Shown here: positions 17,190 to 26,621 of the stretch, one piece after another
Numbering within the stretch: position 1 is the first letter of the stretch
Layout of the letters: each line of letters opens with the position of its first letter
NCBI GenBank assembly: GCA_947488175.1
Contig: CANKYO010000012.1
Location: 1 to 64,000, forward strand
Length of the DNA: 64,000 bases
Direction: 5' to 3'
DNA from: an uncultured Paracoccaceae bacterium
Lineage (GTDB): Bacteria > Pseudomonadota > Alphaproteobacteria > Rhodobacterales > Rhodobacteraceae
Position numbers and translations under genes: made by a program
Notes under the pieces: generated by a model
What the model was told of the DNA's origin: nothing
Database searches by the model: none
Seen by the model: the letters and a program-made list of their open reading frames with translations, nothing else

Positions 17190-17240
17190 GGTGGGTTTCA
17201 CCCACCCTACCAACATTCTGTAGGGTGGGTGAAACCCACC
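17190..17240. repeat. Perfect 21-bp inverted repeat between rplR and rpsE
   Basis: The arms at 17190-17210 and 17220-17240 are exact reverse complements (GGTGGGTTTCACCCACCCTAC type), separated by 9 bases. It would form a very stable RNA hairpin but has no T-run. The core GGTGGGT/ACCCACC recurs at 3337 and 23810, so it is more likely a REP-like element than a terminator. Confidence 0.8.
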
Positions 17241-17314
17241 CTCGATGATCCGGGGCCTCGGCCACTTGGATCGGACAACCGGGCGGGAGCCCATCGAAAC
17301 AAAGGACGCCATCA

Positions 17315-17917
17315 ATGGCAGAACGTGACAACCGCGGCCGTGGCCGCAACCGCGAAGAACAGACCCCCGAGTTTGCCGACCGTCTGGTCGCCATCAACCG
17401 GGTGTCAAAGACCGTCAAAGGTGGTAAGCGCTTTGGCTTTGCTGCCCTCGTCGTTGTTGGCGATCAGAAAGGCCGTGTCGGCTTTGGCAAGGGTAAGGCC
17501 AAGGAAGTGCCCGAGGCGATCCGCAAGGCCACTGAACAGGCCAAGCGCCAAATGATCCGCGTCGCCCTGCGCGACGGCCGGACCCTGCACCACGATATCG
17601 AAGGCCGTCATGGCGCCGGTAAAGTGGTTATGCGTCAGGCCCCAGTTGGTACCGGGATCATTGCCGGTGGTCCAATGCGTGCCGTGTTCGAAATGCTGGG
17701 TGTACAGGACGTTGTGTCCAAATCCATCGGGTCGCAGAACCCCTATAACATGATCCGTGCCACGATGAATGGCCTGAGCAAAGAGCAATCCCCTCGCAAC
17801 GTCGCCCAGCGTCGTGGCAAGAAGGTTGCCGACATTCTGCCCAAGCGGGACGTTGTCGACCAGCAAAGCGATGTGGCCCACAACACCACCGCCGCTGAAG
17901 CCACCGCAGACGCGTAA
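17315..17917 (+). CDS. rpsE: 30S ribosomal protein S5
   Basis: S5 contributes to decoding accuracy and the mRNA entry site. It is 200 aa, with [19 protein letters not shown], the [21 protein letters not shown] motif and a hydrophilic C-terminal tail. The ATG follows AAAGGA. It is co-directional with rplR and rpmD. No separate promoter could be identified in the spacer. Confidence 0.98.
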   Translation: MAERDNRGRGRNREEQTPEFADRLVAINRVSKTVKGGKRFGFAALVVVGDQKGRVGFGKGKAKEVPEAIRKATEQAKRQMIRVALRDGRTLHHDIEGRHGAGKVVMRQAPVGTGIIAGGPMRAVFEMLGVQDVVSKSIGSQNPYNMIRATMNGLSKEQSPRNVAQRRGKKVADILPKRDVVDQQSDVAHNTTAAEATADA

Positions 17918-17929
17918 GGAGACACTGAC

Positions 17930-18118
17930 ATGGCAAAAACTATCGTCGTCAAGCAGATCGGCTCCCCGATCCGTCGCCCCGAAAAGCAGCGTGCCACGCT
18001 GATCGGTCTGGGCCTGAACAAGATGAACCGCACCCGCGAGCTGGAAGACACACCTTCCGTGCGCGGCATGGTCAACTCCATCTCCCACCTCGTCGAGATC
18101 ATCGAAGAGCGCGGGTGA
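17930..18118 (+). CDS. rpmD: 50S ribosomal protein L30
   Basis: A small 62-aa 50S protein, starting [20 protein letters not shown], with [21 protein letters not shown]. It is the last gene before a terminator. rplO, normally adjacent, is displaced by 0.94 kb. Confidence 0.97.
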   Translation: MAKTIVVKQIGSPIRRPEKQRATLIGLGLNKMNRTRELEDTPSVRGMVNSISHLVEIIEERG

Positions 18119-18159
18119 AGTGGTGTCGGGGTGAACCTCGACCTACGGTGAGAATTGCA

Positions 18160-18189
18160 GCGCCTCGCAGGGAACTGCGGGGCGTTTTT
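18160..18189 (+). terminator. Rho-independent terminator after rpmD
   Basis: Stem CGCCTCGCAG / CTGCGGGGCG around a GGAA loop, then five T residues. Confidence 0.85.
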
Positions 18190-18445
18190 ACTCGAGGTGT
18201 TTCGCACTAGAACCTCTCGCTGGATCGTTTTTTGCCTGATCTGGAAAATGTTGGCGGATTACTTGAAGTTACAAAGCACACCATCTAGATGCAGATCAAG
18301 CGGTTACTAACCGCAAAGTTGCGAGTCGGGGCCTCCGAGAAACTCCTTGCCACTCGCTTGTAAAGGCAAAACTCGGACGCTGGTCTAACCGCGTGCTTAC
18401 TGACTCATGTAAGGCTAAAGCGCGATTAGAAATGGGAGGACTGCC

Positions 18446-18556
18446 ATGAAGATTGGTGTCTCTTTCACAGCAAGTAAGTCGAACGGCGAAGAGTATCGCT
18501 GCGAGATCGTTCTTAGCTTCACGGCTTTGATCTGGCTTGCTAGCTTTTTCGTCTAA
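18446..18556 (+). CDS. 36-aa putative single-span membrane peptide
   Basis: The short frame begins MKIGVSFTASKSNGEEYRCE and ends in a hydrophobic helix (IVLSFTALIWLASFFV). A GGGAGG Shine-Dalgarno lies about 8 bases before the ATG, and a strong terminator begins 11 bases after the stop. A gene-like package this complete in otherwise repeat-filled DNA makes real expression plausible. No homology is recognised; it could be a type I toxin-like or regulatory small membrane protein. The surrounding sequence 18190-18445 is AT-richer and contains no other gene I can see. Confidence 0.55.
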   Translation: MKIGVSFTASKSNGEEYRCEIVLSFTALIWLASFFV

Positions 18557-18566
18557 AGGCTGGGAT

Positions 18567-18600
18567 GGGGGATTGTTTTCGGACAATCCCCTTTTCTTTT
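18567..18600 (+). terminator. Terminator of the 36-aa ORF
   Basis: Stem GGGGATTGT / ACAATCCCC with a 6-base loop, followed by TTTTCTTTTT. Confidence 0.85.
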
Positions 18601-18617
18601 TATAGACCATTTAGGAA

Positions 18618-18900
18618 ATGCACCGCCCGGCATCGCCGGGCAGCGCCCGGACCTCCCCCATGGGGAGGGCGCTTTTTCGACGGTGCAAAAAGAACTGCCG
18701 TCAGGGTGATGTGACGGACCCGCCAAGCACGTATGTCGGCGCGCCCACCCCGAGGTCCGGGCGCTGCCCTTCTGTTGGATTTTGTTGCGAGCGCCCCCGG
18801 GGCTCCGCCCGGTTGAACCTGAAATGATCCACTGGATCATTTCCGAGACAGTTTAAACCGCCAAGGTCCGGGCGCTGTCCTCCTGTTGCGCAACGCACCA
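18618..18900. repeat. GC-rich repeat cluster
   Basis: The word AGGTCCGGGCGCTG followed by a (Y)CCTTCTGTTG-like tail occurs at 18753 and 18864 as an imperfect direct repeat. Related GCGCCCGGACCTCCCC and GGGGAGGGCGC palindromic blocks lie at 18645-18675. No gene is supported. The style matches the repeats at 12701-13117. Confidence 0.5.
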
Positions 18901-18937
18901 AATCACCCTCCCCCTCAGCTTGACCCAACGCCTTTCT

Positions 18938-18966
18938 TGACGCCTCGCACCACCCCGTCTATACGC
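18938..18966 (+). promoter_or_regulatory. Predicted promoter of the rplO block
   Basis: TTGACG (18938-18943), 17-bp spacer, TATACG (18961-18966). It is the fourth copy of the same promoter design inside the ribosomal cluster. Confidence 0.75.
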
Positions 18967-19061
18967 CGCAGGTCGGCAGGCCTTGGCCCCGACTCAGATT
19001 GAAACGCCGTGTTTGGCCGCTGCCGTCGCTGGGGGCCAATTCCGGCAAAAGGAGAAGCGAC

Positions 19062-19535
19062 ATGAAACTGAATGAACTGTCTGACAACCCAGGCGCCACC
19101 CAGCGTAAAAAGCGTATTGGCCGTGGTCCGGGTTCCGGCATGGGTAAGACCGGTGGCCGTGGTATCAAAGGTCAGAAATCCCGCTCGGGCGTGGCGATCA
19201 AGGGCTATGAGGGCGGCCAGATGCCGCTTTACCAGCGCCTGCCAAAGCGCGGCTTCAACAACATCAACCGCAAGACATTTGCCGTCGTCAACCTGGGCCT
19301 GATCCAGAAATTCATCGACGAAGGCAAACTGGATGCCAAGGCCGACATCACCGAAGACGCGCTGATCGCGTCCGGTCTGGTGCGCCGCAAGAAGGACGGT
19401 ATTCGTGTGCTGGCCAAGGGTGAGTTCAAGGCCAAGGCCAAGATCACGGTGACCGGTGCCTCCAAGGGTGCTGTTGAGGCCGTCGAAAAGGCTGGCGGTT
19501 CACTGACCGTCACAACCCCGGCAGCGGCTGAGTAA
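19062..19535 (+). CDS. rplO: 50S ribosomal protein L15
   Basis: L15 is a late-assembly 50S protein. The start at 19062 ([20 protein letters not shown], 157 aa) follows AAAAGGAG and matches the family. An in-frame ATG at 18999 would add 21 non-conserved residues. The Gly-rich [24 protein letters not shown] segment is present in pieces. A terminator separates it from secY. Confidence 0.97.
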   Translation: MKLNELSDNPGATQRKKRIGRGPGSGMGKTGGRGIKGQKSRSGVAIKGYEGGQMPLYQRLPKRGFNNINRKTFAVVNLGLIQKFIDEGKLDAKADITEDALIASGLVRRKKDGIRVLAKGEFKAKAKITVTGASKGAVEAVEKAGGSLTVTTPAAAE

Positions 19536-19586
19536 AACCTTGTGGGTGACCGCCCGGTCGCCTACATAACCACTCAAGTTTTCCCA

Positions 19587-19624
19587 AACGCCGCCAATCG
19601 GGGGACCCGCTGGCGGCGTTTTTT
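19587..19624 (+). terminator. Terminator or attenuator between rplO and secY
   Basis: Stem AACGCCGCCA / TGGCGGCGTT and a run of six T. secY must be reached by read-through or from an undetected promoter. Confidence 0.85.
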
Positions 19625-19640
19625 ATAAAAAGAGACCCAT

Positions 19641-21002
19641 ATGGCTTCTGCAGCAGAGCAAATGGCCGCCAACATCAGTTGGAGCGCCTTCGGCAAAGCA
19701 ACTGAACTGCGGCAACGCATCTTGTTTACCATCGGGCTGCTGATGGTTTACCGCCTTGGTACCTATATCCCGATCCCTGGCATCGACGGTCTGGCCTTGC
19801 GCCAGTTCATGGAAGAGGCGGCGACCGGAATTGGTGGCATCCTGTCGATGTTCACCGGTGGCGCCTTGTCCCGCATGGGGATATTTGCGCTGGGTATTAT
19901 GCCTTATATTTCAGCGTCGATCGTGGTGCAGTTGCTTGGGTCGATGTGGGAGCCATTGAAGAACCTCAAGAAAGAGGGTGAGCAGGGGCGGCGCAAGCTG
20001 AACCAGTATACCCGTTACTTTACCGTGGCGCTGGCCACAGCGCAGGCTTACGGTCTCGCCGTCAGTCTAGAGGCGGGCGGTTTGGCGTCTGATCCGGGCA
20101 TGTTCTTTCGTGCGGCCTGTGTGATCACCATCGTCGGTGGCTGTATGTTCCTGATGTGGTTGGGTGAACAGATCACCGCGCGTGGCATCGGTAACGGTAT
20201 TTCGCTGATTATCTTTGTGGGCATCATTGCCGAAATTCCAGCGGCCATGGCGCAGTTCCTGTCTCAGGGTCGGTCCGGTGCGATCAGCCCTGTGGTGATT
20301 GTCGGCATCATTCTGATGGTGCTGGTGGTGTTGACCTTCGTGGTCTTCATGGAACGGTCTTTGCGCAAGATACACATCCAGTATCCGCGCCAGCAGCGTG
20401 GCCAGAAGATTTATGATGGATCGTCCAGCCACCTGCCGATCAAGGTGAACCCGGCGGGCGTGATCCCGGCGATCTTTGCATCGGCCCTGTTGCTGTTGCC
20501 GACCACGATCAGCACATTCAGCGGCGGATCGGCCAGCCCGATTATGTCGACCGTTCTGGCCTATTTCGGCCCCGGCCAGCCGCTTTACCTGATCTTCTTT
20601 GGCGGCATGATCATCTTCTTCACGTATTTCTATACCCGCGAAGTGGCGTTCAAGACCGAGGATGTGGCCGAGAACCTGAAAAACCAGAACGGGTTCGTGC
20701 CTGGTATTCGCCCCGGCAAGAAGACCCAGGAATATCTTGACTACGTGGTCACCCGCATCCTTGTTCTTGGCTCCGGCTATCTGGCGCTGGTGGCATTGCT
20801 GCCCGAAATTATCCGCGCGCAATTGGCCATTCCGTTTTACTTTGGCGGCACATCGGTGCTGATTATCGTGTCTGTCGGGATGGATACCATCCAGCAGATC
20901 CAGTCCCATCTGGTGGCCCACCAGTACGAAGGTCTGATTGAGAAGTCGCAACTGCGTGGTAAGCGCGGTGCAGGGAAACGCAAAGGACCATCGCGTAAAT
21001 GA
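19641..21002 (+). CDS. secY: Protein translocase subunit SecY
   Basis: SecY is the channel of the Sec translocon in the inner membrane. The 453-aa product has ten predicted hydrophobic helices and the hallmarks [20 protein letters not shown] (N-terminal), [12 protein letters not shown] and the cytoplasmic loop before [16 protein letters not shown]. The length fits alphaproteobacteria. It overlaps adk by 4 bases, the conserved secY-adk pairing. Confidence 0.98.
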   Translation: MASAAEQMAANISWSAFGKATELRQRILFTIGLLMVYRLGTYIPIPGIDGLALRQFMEEAATGIGGILSMFTGGALSRMGIFALGIMPYISASIVVQLLGSMWEPLKNLKKEGEQGRRKLNQYTRYFTVALATAQAYGLAVSLEAGGLASDPGMFFRAACVITIVGGCMFLMWLGEQITARGIGNGISLIIFVGIIAEIPAAMAQFLSQGRSGAISPVVIVGIILMVLVVLTFVVFMERSLRKIHIQYPRQQRGQKIYDGSSSHLPIKVNPAGVIPAIFASALLLLPTTISTFSGGSASPIMSTVLAYFGPGQPLYLIFFGGMIIFFTYFYTREVAFKTEDVAENLKNQNGFVPGIRPGKKTQEYLDYVVTRILVLGSGYLALVALLPEIIRAQLAIPFYFGGTSVLIIVSVGMDTIQQIQSHLVAHQYEGLIEKSQLRGKRGAGKRKGPSRK

Positions 21003-21643
21003 ATATCATACTGCTGGGGCCGCCGGGGGCGGGTAAGGGGACACAGGCGCGCAGGCTGGTGGACGAACGCAACATGGTGCAGCTGAGCACCGGTGACATG
21101 TTGCGGGCCGCCCGGACCAGCGGGACCGAAATGGGCAAGATGGTTGCTGATGTCATGGACCGTGGCGAACTGGTGACCGATGATATCGTGATCGGTCTGA
21201 TCCGCGAGCAGTTGGAAAACGATCAGGGCGGCGGCGGTTACATCTTTGATGGGTTCCCGCGCACCTTGGCGCAGGCAGATGCGCTGGGCCGGTTGCTGGT
21301 CGATATGGGCGAAAACCTTGATGCCGTGATCGAGATGCAGGTTGACGATGATGCGCTTGTGGACCGGATCACAGCCCGGGCGACCTGCAAGGATTGCGGC
21401 GAAGTCTACAATGACAAGACCAAGCCGATCCCGGATGACGGCAAATGTGTAAACTGCGGGTCGACCCGGATTGAGCGCCGTGCAGATGATAATGAAGAGA
21501 GCCTGCGCACCCGTCTGATGGCCTACTACAAGCAGACCAGCCCGTTGGTGGGCTATTATTATGCCAAGGGCGATCTGAAATCGGTGGATGGTCTGGCCAG
21601 CATGGATGAGGTTGCGGCGAGTATTGCGGCTGCGTTGCGCTGA
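20999..21643 (+). CDS. adk: Adenylate kinase, zinc-lid type
   Basis: Catalyses ATP + AMP = 2 ADP in the cytoplasm. The 214-aa product has the P-loop [11 protein letters not shown] (residues 7-17), the AMP-site [10 protein letters not shown] and [11 protein letters not shown]. The lid is the long form with two Cys pairs (CKDC and CVNC), so it probably binds structural zinc, unlike the E. coli enzyme. The start codon overlaps the secY stop. Confidence 0.97.
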   Translation: MNIILLGPPGAGKGTQARRLVDERNMVQLSTGDMLRAARTSGTEMGKMVADVMDRGELVTDDIVIGLIREQLENDQGGGGYIFDGFPRTLAQADALGRLLVDMGENLDAVIEMQVDDDALVDRITARATCKDCGEVYNDKTKPIPDDGKCVNCGSTRIERRADDNEESLRTRLMAYYKQTSPLVGYYYAKGDLKSVDGLASMDEVAASIAAALR

Positions 21644-21648
21644 GGCGG

Positions 21649-21701
21649 CAAAATTTTCGCGAAAATTTTGTCTGACAGATGGATTTTCTTGAAAATCCAT
21701 C
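21649..21701. repeat. Two adjacent palindromes after adk
   Basis: 21649-21670 is a perfect 22-bp palindrome centred on TTTTCGCGAAAA. 21678-21701 is an inverted repeat with 10-bp arms GATGGATTTT / AAAATCCATC. AT-rich palindromes centred on TCGCGA look like a dispersed intergenic element. They may also act as a weak terminator, but there is no T-run. Confidence 0.7.
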
Positions 21702-21718
21702 GCCCCTGCAGGCACCTA

Positions 21719-21747
21719 TTGACCATCAGGGCGATGCCCCCTAAACA
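21719..21747 (+). promoter_or_regulatory. Predicted promoter of rpsM-rpsK-rpoA
   Basis: TTGACC (21719-21724), 17-bp spacer, TAAACA (21742-21747). About 155 bases of leader precede rpsM. Confidence 0.65.
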
Positions 21748-21903
21748 GCGCCATCTCGCAAGAGAATCAATTTGCGGTCAAGGGTCGCGCCCACTACCGC
21801 AGACTACCTGGATATGACGCAGCCCGGCGCCCAAACGCTCCGGGCTTACGTTGTGAAAAAAGGGTCTGGAATGACGGACCCGCAACGAAAAGGAAATGCA
21901 CAC

Positions 21904-22272
21904 GTGGCACGTATTGCCGGCGTAAACATACCCACTGGAAAGCGGGTTCCAATCGCCCTCACTTACATCACCGGTATTGGCAACGCCAAGGCCGAAGAAA
22001 TCTGCGAAGCGGTCAAGATCGACCGGTCCCGTCGCGTGAACGAATTGTCCGATGCCGAAGTGCTGGCCATTCGCGAATATATCGACGGCAACCTGACCGT
22101 CGAAGGTGACCTGCGTCGCGAGACACAGATGAATATCAAGCGTCTGATGGACCTTGGCTGCTACCGTGGCTTGCGCCACCGCCGCAACCTGCCGGTTCGC
22201 GGTCAGCGGACCCACACCAACGCACGCACCCGCAAAGGCCCCGCAAAGGCCATTGCCGGCAAGAAGAAATAA
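21904..22272 (+). CDS. rpsM: 30S ribosomal protein S13
   Basis: S13 is in the 30S head and forms intersubunit bridges. The GTG at 21904 gives a 122-aa protein starting [15 protein letters not shown], exactly as in the family, with AAGGAA upstream. An in-frame ATG at 21772 would add 44 unconserved residues. The motif [20 protein letters not shown] is present in pieces. Confidence 0.96.
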   Translation: MARIAGVNIPTGKRVPIALTYITGIGNAKAEEICEAVKIDRSRRVNELSDAEVLAIREYIDGNLTVEGDLRRETQMNIKRLMDLGCYRGLRHRRNLPVRGQRTHTNARTRKGPAKAIAGKKK

Positions 22273-22284
22273 GGAGGCTGATCG

Positions 22285-22674
22285 ATGGCACGCGATACAA
22301 AACGCACCAAAAAGAAGGTCTCCAAGAACATCGCCGCTGGCGTTGCTCATGTGAATTCTTCGTTCAACAACACCAAAATCCTGATCTCTGACGTGCAGGG
22401 CAACGCGATCGCATGGTCGTCCGCTGGCACGATGGGTTTCAAGGGATCGCGGAAATCCACACCTTATGCGGCCCAGATGGCTGCAGAAGATGCGGGCAAG
22501 AAAGCACAGGATCACGGCGTAAAAACGCTGGAAGTCGAAGTGCAGGGCCCCGGTTCCGGCCGTGAAAGCGCGTTGCGTGCGCTGGCTGCTGTTGGTTTCA
22601 ACATCACATCGATCCGTGACGTGACCCCAATGGCCCATAACGGCTGCCGCCCGCCAAAGCGTCGCCGCGTCTAA
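22285..22674 (+). CDS. rpsK: 30S ribosomal protein S11
   Basis: S11 is on the 30S platform near the mRNA exit. It is 129 aa, with [31 protein letters not shown] and the C-terminal [26 protein letters not shown] precedes the ATG. No rpsD follows; in this lineage it is usually elsewhere. Confidence 0.98.
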   Translation: MARDTKRTKKKVSKNIAAGVAHVNSSFNNTKILISDVQGNAIAWSSAGTMGFKGSRKSTPYAAQMAAEDAGKKAQDHGVKTLEVEVQGPGSGRESALRALAAVGFNITSIRDVTPMAHNGCRPPKRRRV

Positions 22675-22784
22675 TTACCCAAACGCTTTGGGGTCGTGCC
22701 AATGCGCATGGCCCCAATCCGTCATTTTGAAACCTCGGGCGTTTGCCTTTTTGGACATGAAGGCAGACTGGTATGGAGGGACAT

Positions 22785-23801
22785 ATGATCCACAAGAACT
22801 GGGCTGAGTTGATCAAGCCAACTCAATTGGAAGTCAAACCGGGCAATGATCCGATGCGTCAGGCGACTGTTGTCGCTGAACCGCTGGAGCGTGGCTTTGG
22901 TCTGACGCTGGGCAATGCCCTGCGCCGTATCCTGATGTCGTCTTTGCAGGGCGCCGCGATCACCGCTGTGCAGATCGACAATGTGCTGCACGAGTTTTCA
23001 TCTGTTTCGGGTGTGCGTGAAGACGTCACCGACATCGTGCTGAACCTCAAGGGTGTCGCGATCCGCATGGAAGTCGAAGGCCCCAAGCGTCTGAGCGTTC
23101 AGGCCAAGGGCCCTGGCGTCGTGACGGCGGCTGATATCTCCGAGACCGCCGGTATCGAGATCCTTAACAAGGATCACGTGATCTGCCACCTCGACGATGG
23201 CGCCGATCTTTACATGGAACTGACCGTCAACACCGGTAAGGGCTATGTCGCCGCTGACAAGAACAAGCCGGAAGATGCGCCCATCGGCATGATGTCGATC
23301 GACGCGATCTATTCGCCGGTCAAAAAGGTGTCTTATGACGTGCAGCCGACCCGTGAAGGTCAGGTGCTGGATTATGACAAGCTGACCATGAAAGTTGAAA
23401 CCGACGGGTCGCTGACCCCTGACGATGCTGTGGCTTATGCCGCCCGCATTCTGCAGGATCAGCTGTCGATCTTCGTCAACTTCGATGAGCCTGAAAGTGC
23501 CTCTGCTGGTGCCGATGATGACGGCTTGGAGTTCAACCCGCTTCTGCTGAAGAAAGTGGACGAACTGGAACTGTCGGTGCGTTCGGCCAACTGCCTGAAG
23601 AACGACAATATTGTGTATATTGGCGATCTGATCCAGAAAACCGAAGCAGAAATGCTGCGCACCCCGAACTTTGGCCGCAAATCCCTGAACGAAATCAAGG
23701 AAGTGCTGTCGGGTATGGGTCTGCACCTTGGCATGGATGTCGAGGACTGGCCGCCGGACAATATAGAAGACTTGGCCAAGAAGTTCGAAGACCAGTTTTA
23801 A
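22785..23801 (+). CDS. rpoA: RNA polymerase alpha subunit
   Basis: RpoA is the assembly platform of RNA polymerase (N-terminal domain) and the UP-element/activator contact (C-terminal domain). The ATG at 22785 gives [20 protein letters not shown] and 338 aa, the usual alphaproteobacterial form, with GGAGGG 4 bases upstream. An ATG at 22773 lies before that Shine-Dalgarno. The N-terminal [17 protein letters not shown] and the C-terminal [17 protein letters not shown] and [10 protein letters not shown] motifs are present. Confidence 0.98.
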   Translation: MIHKNWAELIKPTQLEVKPGNDPMRQATVVAEPLERGFGLTLGNALRRILMSSLQGAAITAVQIDNVLHEFSSVSGVREDVTDIVLNLKGVAIRMEVEGPKRLSVQAKGPGVVTAADISETAGIEILNKDHVICHLDDGADLYMELTVNTGKGYVAADKNKPEDAPIGMMSIDAIYSPVKKVSYDVQPTREGQVLDYDKLTMKVETDGSLTPDDAVAYAARILQDQLSIFVNFDEPESASAGADDDGLEFNPLLLKKVDELELSVRSANCLKNDNIVYIGDLIQKTEAEMLRTPNFGRKSLNEIKEVLSGMGLHLGMDVEDWPPDNIEDLAKKFEDQF

Positions 23802-23809
23802 GAATGTAA

Positions 23810-23828
23810 GGTGGGGTTCAACCCCACC
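23810..23828. repeat. GGTGGGGTT/AACCCCACC palindrome
   Basis: Perfect 9-bp arms around one base, followed by CTACCC. It is related to the elements at 3337 and 17190. Confidence 0.65.
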
Positions 23829-23938
23829 CTACCCAAATGCCCGCGCTGGCGGGGAACAACTGGGCAATCCCGCCCCAATAATACGGCTGGCACGCATCAG
23901 ACCGTTGGACAAAGTATAAATCTGAAGGAGACCCAAAA

Positions 23939-24358
23939 ATGCGTCACGCAAGAGGTTACCGCCGCCTGAACCGCACCCATGAACACCGCAAGGCGCTGTT
24001 CGCGAATATGGCTGGCTCGCTCATCGAACATGAGCAGATCAAGACAACACTGCCTAAGGCCAAGGAATTGCGCCGGGTTGTGGAAAAGCTGGTCACACTT
24101 GGCAAGCGCGGCGATCTGCACGCGCGCCGTCAGGCCAACGCCCAGCTGAAACAGGACATGCATGTCGCCAAACTTTTCGACGTGATCGGCCCACGCTATG
24201 CCGAGCGTCAGGGCGGCTATATCCGCATCATGAAGGCCGGTTTCCGCTATGGCGACATGGCACCGATGGCGATCATCGAATTCGTCGACCGCGACGTTGA
24301 CGCCAAAGGCGCTGCCGACAAGGCCCGCGAAGCCGAGATGGAAGCCGCTGACGAATAA
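23939..24358 (+). CDS. rplQ: 50S ribosomal protein L17
   Basis: L17 is a 50S protein near the tunnel exit. It is 139 aa, starting [20 protein letters not shown], with the [19 protein letters not shown] segment and an acidic tail. AAGGAG lies upstream. It is the last gene of the ribosomal cluster, and a terminator follows. Confidence 0.98.
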   Translation: MRHARGYRRLNRTHEHRKALFANMAGSLIEHEQIKTTLPKAKELRRVVEKLVTLGKRGDLHARRQANAQLKQDMHVAKLFDVIGPRYAERQGGYIRIMKAGFRYGDMAPMAIIEFVDRDVDAKGAADKAREAEMEAADE

Positions 24359-24385
24359 GTCGCCGCTGCCACACGGATGACTGAC

Positions 24386-24415
24386 AAGCCCCGCCAATCG
24401 TGCGGGGCTTTTCTT
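24386..24415 (+). terminator. Rho-independent terminator of the alpha block
   Basis: Stem AAGCCCCGC / GCGGGGCTT with a 7-base loop and TTTTCTTTT. Confidence 0.9.
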
Positions 24416-24501
24416 TTGTCTCATTGCCTTGCCTTTCGCGCCCCGGGTGGCGCAGGCTGCCCTTTGAAACCAAAAGGTTGGCAACCGCAGAAAGGCATGT
24501 G

Positions 24502-25695
24502 ATGCCCAAACCGTTGGACAGCGTTCGTGTCCTAGACCTGACCAATGTACTGGCTGGCCCGTTCTGCTGCCATCATCTGGCCCATCTGGGTGCCGAGGTG
24601 ATCAAGGTCGAAGCGGTCGGGCGTGGCGATCTGGCCCGCCAGTTGGGGGCCGACCCTGACCTGAGCGCCGCCAATATGGGGGTGTCTTTTCTGGCGCAGA
24701 ATGCGGGCAAGAAATCGGTCACGCTCAACCTTAAAAAGGATGCGGGCAAGGCCCTGTTTCTGAAGCTGGTCGAAACCGCTGATGTGCTGGTCGAGAATTT
24801 CCGGCCCGGCGTCATGACGCGGCTGGGGTTGGATTATGCTGCCTTGCAAGCCGTGCAGCCAAGATTGATCTATTGCGCCATTTCCGGGTTTGGACAGGAC
24901 GGCCCGTGGATGCATCGCCCTGCCTATGACCAGATCATTCAGGGCGCATCGGGTGTCATGTCCATCACCGGTGATCAGGACAGCGCGCCATTACGCGTGG
25001 GTTATCCCGTCGCTGATACCGTCGGCGGGATGACGGCTGCCTTTGCCATTGCTGTCGCGCTGAATGCGACCCCGCGGGGCAGTTTCATTGATGTCTCATT
25101 GCTGGAATCCGTGCTGGTGTCGATGGGTTGGGTGATTTCGAACTATCTGATTGCCGGGGTCGCACCGACGCCGAATGGCAATGAAAACGTCACATCCGCA
25201 CCCTCGGGGACTTTCCGGACCGGTGACGGGCTGATCAACATTGCCGCGAACAAGGACGAACAATGGCAGTTGCTGACGCAAGCGCTGGGGGTGGATGAGT
25301 TGCAGACCCGCCCGGAATACGCGACGCGCGAGGCGCGCAAGGCCCATCGTGCCGCCCTGAAACTTGAACTGGAACAGGCATTGGCGACCAGGTCTGCCCG
25401 CGACTGGGCAAAGGAACTGAACCAGATCGGTGTTCCGGCGGGGGCCGTGCTGACAGTGCCAGAGATATTGGACATGCCGCAGGTAAAGGACCGGGGTTTT
25501 TTGCAAAGCTACGCGGAGGTTCCGGGCGTCGGGCGCGACATCGCATTGGCGACCACTGGCATCAAACTGGATGGCGATGCGCCGACCGTCCCAACCCCGC
25601 CGCCGGTTCTGGGCCAGCACAACGCAGAAATTTGGGGCGCACTTGGCCTGTCTGATGATGAAATTGCCCGGCTGAAGAAGGATGGGGTGTTATGA
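24502..25695 (+). CDS. Family III (CaiB/BaiF-type) CoA-transferase
   Basis: Moves CoA between carboxylic acids through an aspartyl-CoA intermediate. The 397-aa product has the family opening LDSVRVLDLTNVLAGPFCCHHLAHLGAEVIKVE in pieces. The catalytic Asp is at about residue 143 in RPAYDQIIQGASG, and the C-terminal AGAVLTVPEILDMPQV segment is present. The ATG at 24502 was chosen because the 34 residues upstream are not conserved. The stop overlaps the next gene by 4 bases (ATGA), so CoA transfer and citryl-CoA cleavage are probably coupled. The native acid substrate cannot be read from sequence; citrate or a citramalate-like acid would fit the partner. Confidence 0.88.
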   Translation: MPKPLDSVRVLDLTNVLAGPFCCHHLAHLGAEVIKVEAVGRGDLARQLGADPDLSAANMGVSFLAQNAGKKSVTLNLKKDAGKALFLKLVETADVLVENFRPGVMTRLGLDYAALQAVQPRLIYCAISGFGQDGPWMHRPAYDQIIQGASGVMSITGDQDSAPLRVGYPVADTVGGMTAAFAIAVALNATPRGSFIDVSLLESVLVSMGWVISNYLIAGVAPTPNGNENVTSAPSGTFRTGDGLINIAANKDEQWQLLTQALGVDELQTRPEYATREARKAHRAALKLELEQALATRSARDWAKELNQIGVPAGAVLTVPEILDMPQVKDRGFLQSYAEVPGVGRDIALATTGIKLDGDAPTVPTPPPVLGQHNAEIWGALGLSDDEIARLKKDGVL

Positions 25696-26510
25696 GTGAC
25701 AAACGCAGTGATGTGTCAGATTGGTGGACAACCAGCATTATCGATATGGCGCCGGGTCAGATCAGAATGCGGGGAAGGCCGATTGAAGAGCTGATCGGAA
25801 CGGTGACATTTCCGCAGATGATCTGGCTGATGACCCGCGGTGAGCTGCCGACGGCGCAGCAGGCGGACCTGCTGGAATGCGCGCTGGTGGCTGCTGTCGA
25901 TCACGGCCCGCAGGCCCCGTCGATCGCGGCGGCTCGTATGGCAGTAACCTGTGGCGTGCCGTTGAACGGGGCCATGGCATCAGCTGTGAACATGCTGGAT
26001 GACGTGCATGGCGGGGCGGGCGAACAGGCGGTGGAGCTTTACGGCTGGATTGACGATGCGATGCGGGATGGTCTTGAGATCGACGCCGCCGCCGCACGGA
26101 TGATTGACCGCTGGCAGGTTGAGCGTTCGAAATATCTGCCGGGTTTCGGGCACCGGTTTCACACGCCAGAGGACCCGCGCGCCCCGCGCCTGCTGGCGCT
26201 TGTGGCACAGGCCGCCACTGACGGAACGGTCAGCGGACGTTTTGGCCAGATCGGACTGGCGCTGCAGGACGTGTTGAACAAGCAGGCGGGCAAGCCTGTG
26301 CCGATGAATATCGACGGGGCGACGGCGGTGATTTATGCCGAACTTGGGTTTTCGGGTCCGCTGGCCCGGGGTCTCTTTTGCCTGTCCCGCTCTGTCGGCA
26401 TTCTGGCCCATGCGTGGGAGCAGATGCAGCAAGGCGGGCGGAACAAGGGGCCGACCCCGCCTGACTATCGCTGGACCTATGACGGACCAAACCCGATCAG
26501 CGAGGTCTAA
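25692..26510 (+). CDS. Citryl-CoA lyase / citrate synthase-like protein, 272 aa
   Basis: Belongs to the short citrate synthase superfamily. It keeps the RMRGRPIEELIG start, GHRFHTPEDPRAPRL (active-site His region) and GFSGPLARGLFCLSRSVGILAHAWEQ near the end, the region carrying the second His and the Arg. At 272 aa it is much shorter than housekeeping citrate synthase (about 430) and fits stand-alone citryl-CoA lyases. Together with the upstream CoA-transferase it could activate and cleave citrate or a homologue to acetyl-CoA plus a 2-oxoacid. That pathway is an inference from adjacency. Confidence 0.8.
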   Translation: MSDKRSDVSDWWTTSIIDMAPGQIRMRGRPIEELIGTVTFPQMIWLMTRGELPTAQQADLLECALVAAVDHGPQAPSIAAARMAVTCGVPLNGAMASAVNMLDDVHGGAGEQAVELYGWIDDAMRDGLEIDAAAARMIDRWQVERSKYLPGFGHRFHTPEDPRAPRLLALVAQAATDGTVSGRFGQIGLALQDVLNKQAGKPVPMNIDGATAVIYAELGFSGPLARGLFCLSRSVGILAHAWEQMQQGGRNKGPTPPDYRWTYDGPNPISEV

Positions 26511-26621
26511 TCGATCCCGCAATAGCGCATCCGCGCCCTTGCAATCGACCCGCTGGCCGAACATATCCTGACGGGCGATGATCATAAACCTGTTCACCTT
26601 GCGCGAGACGGAGGTCACCTG

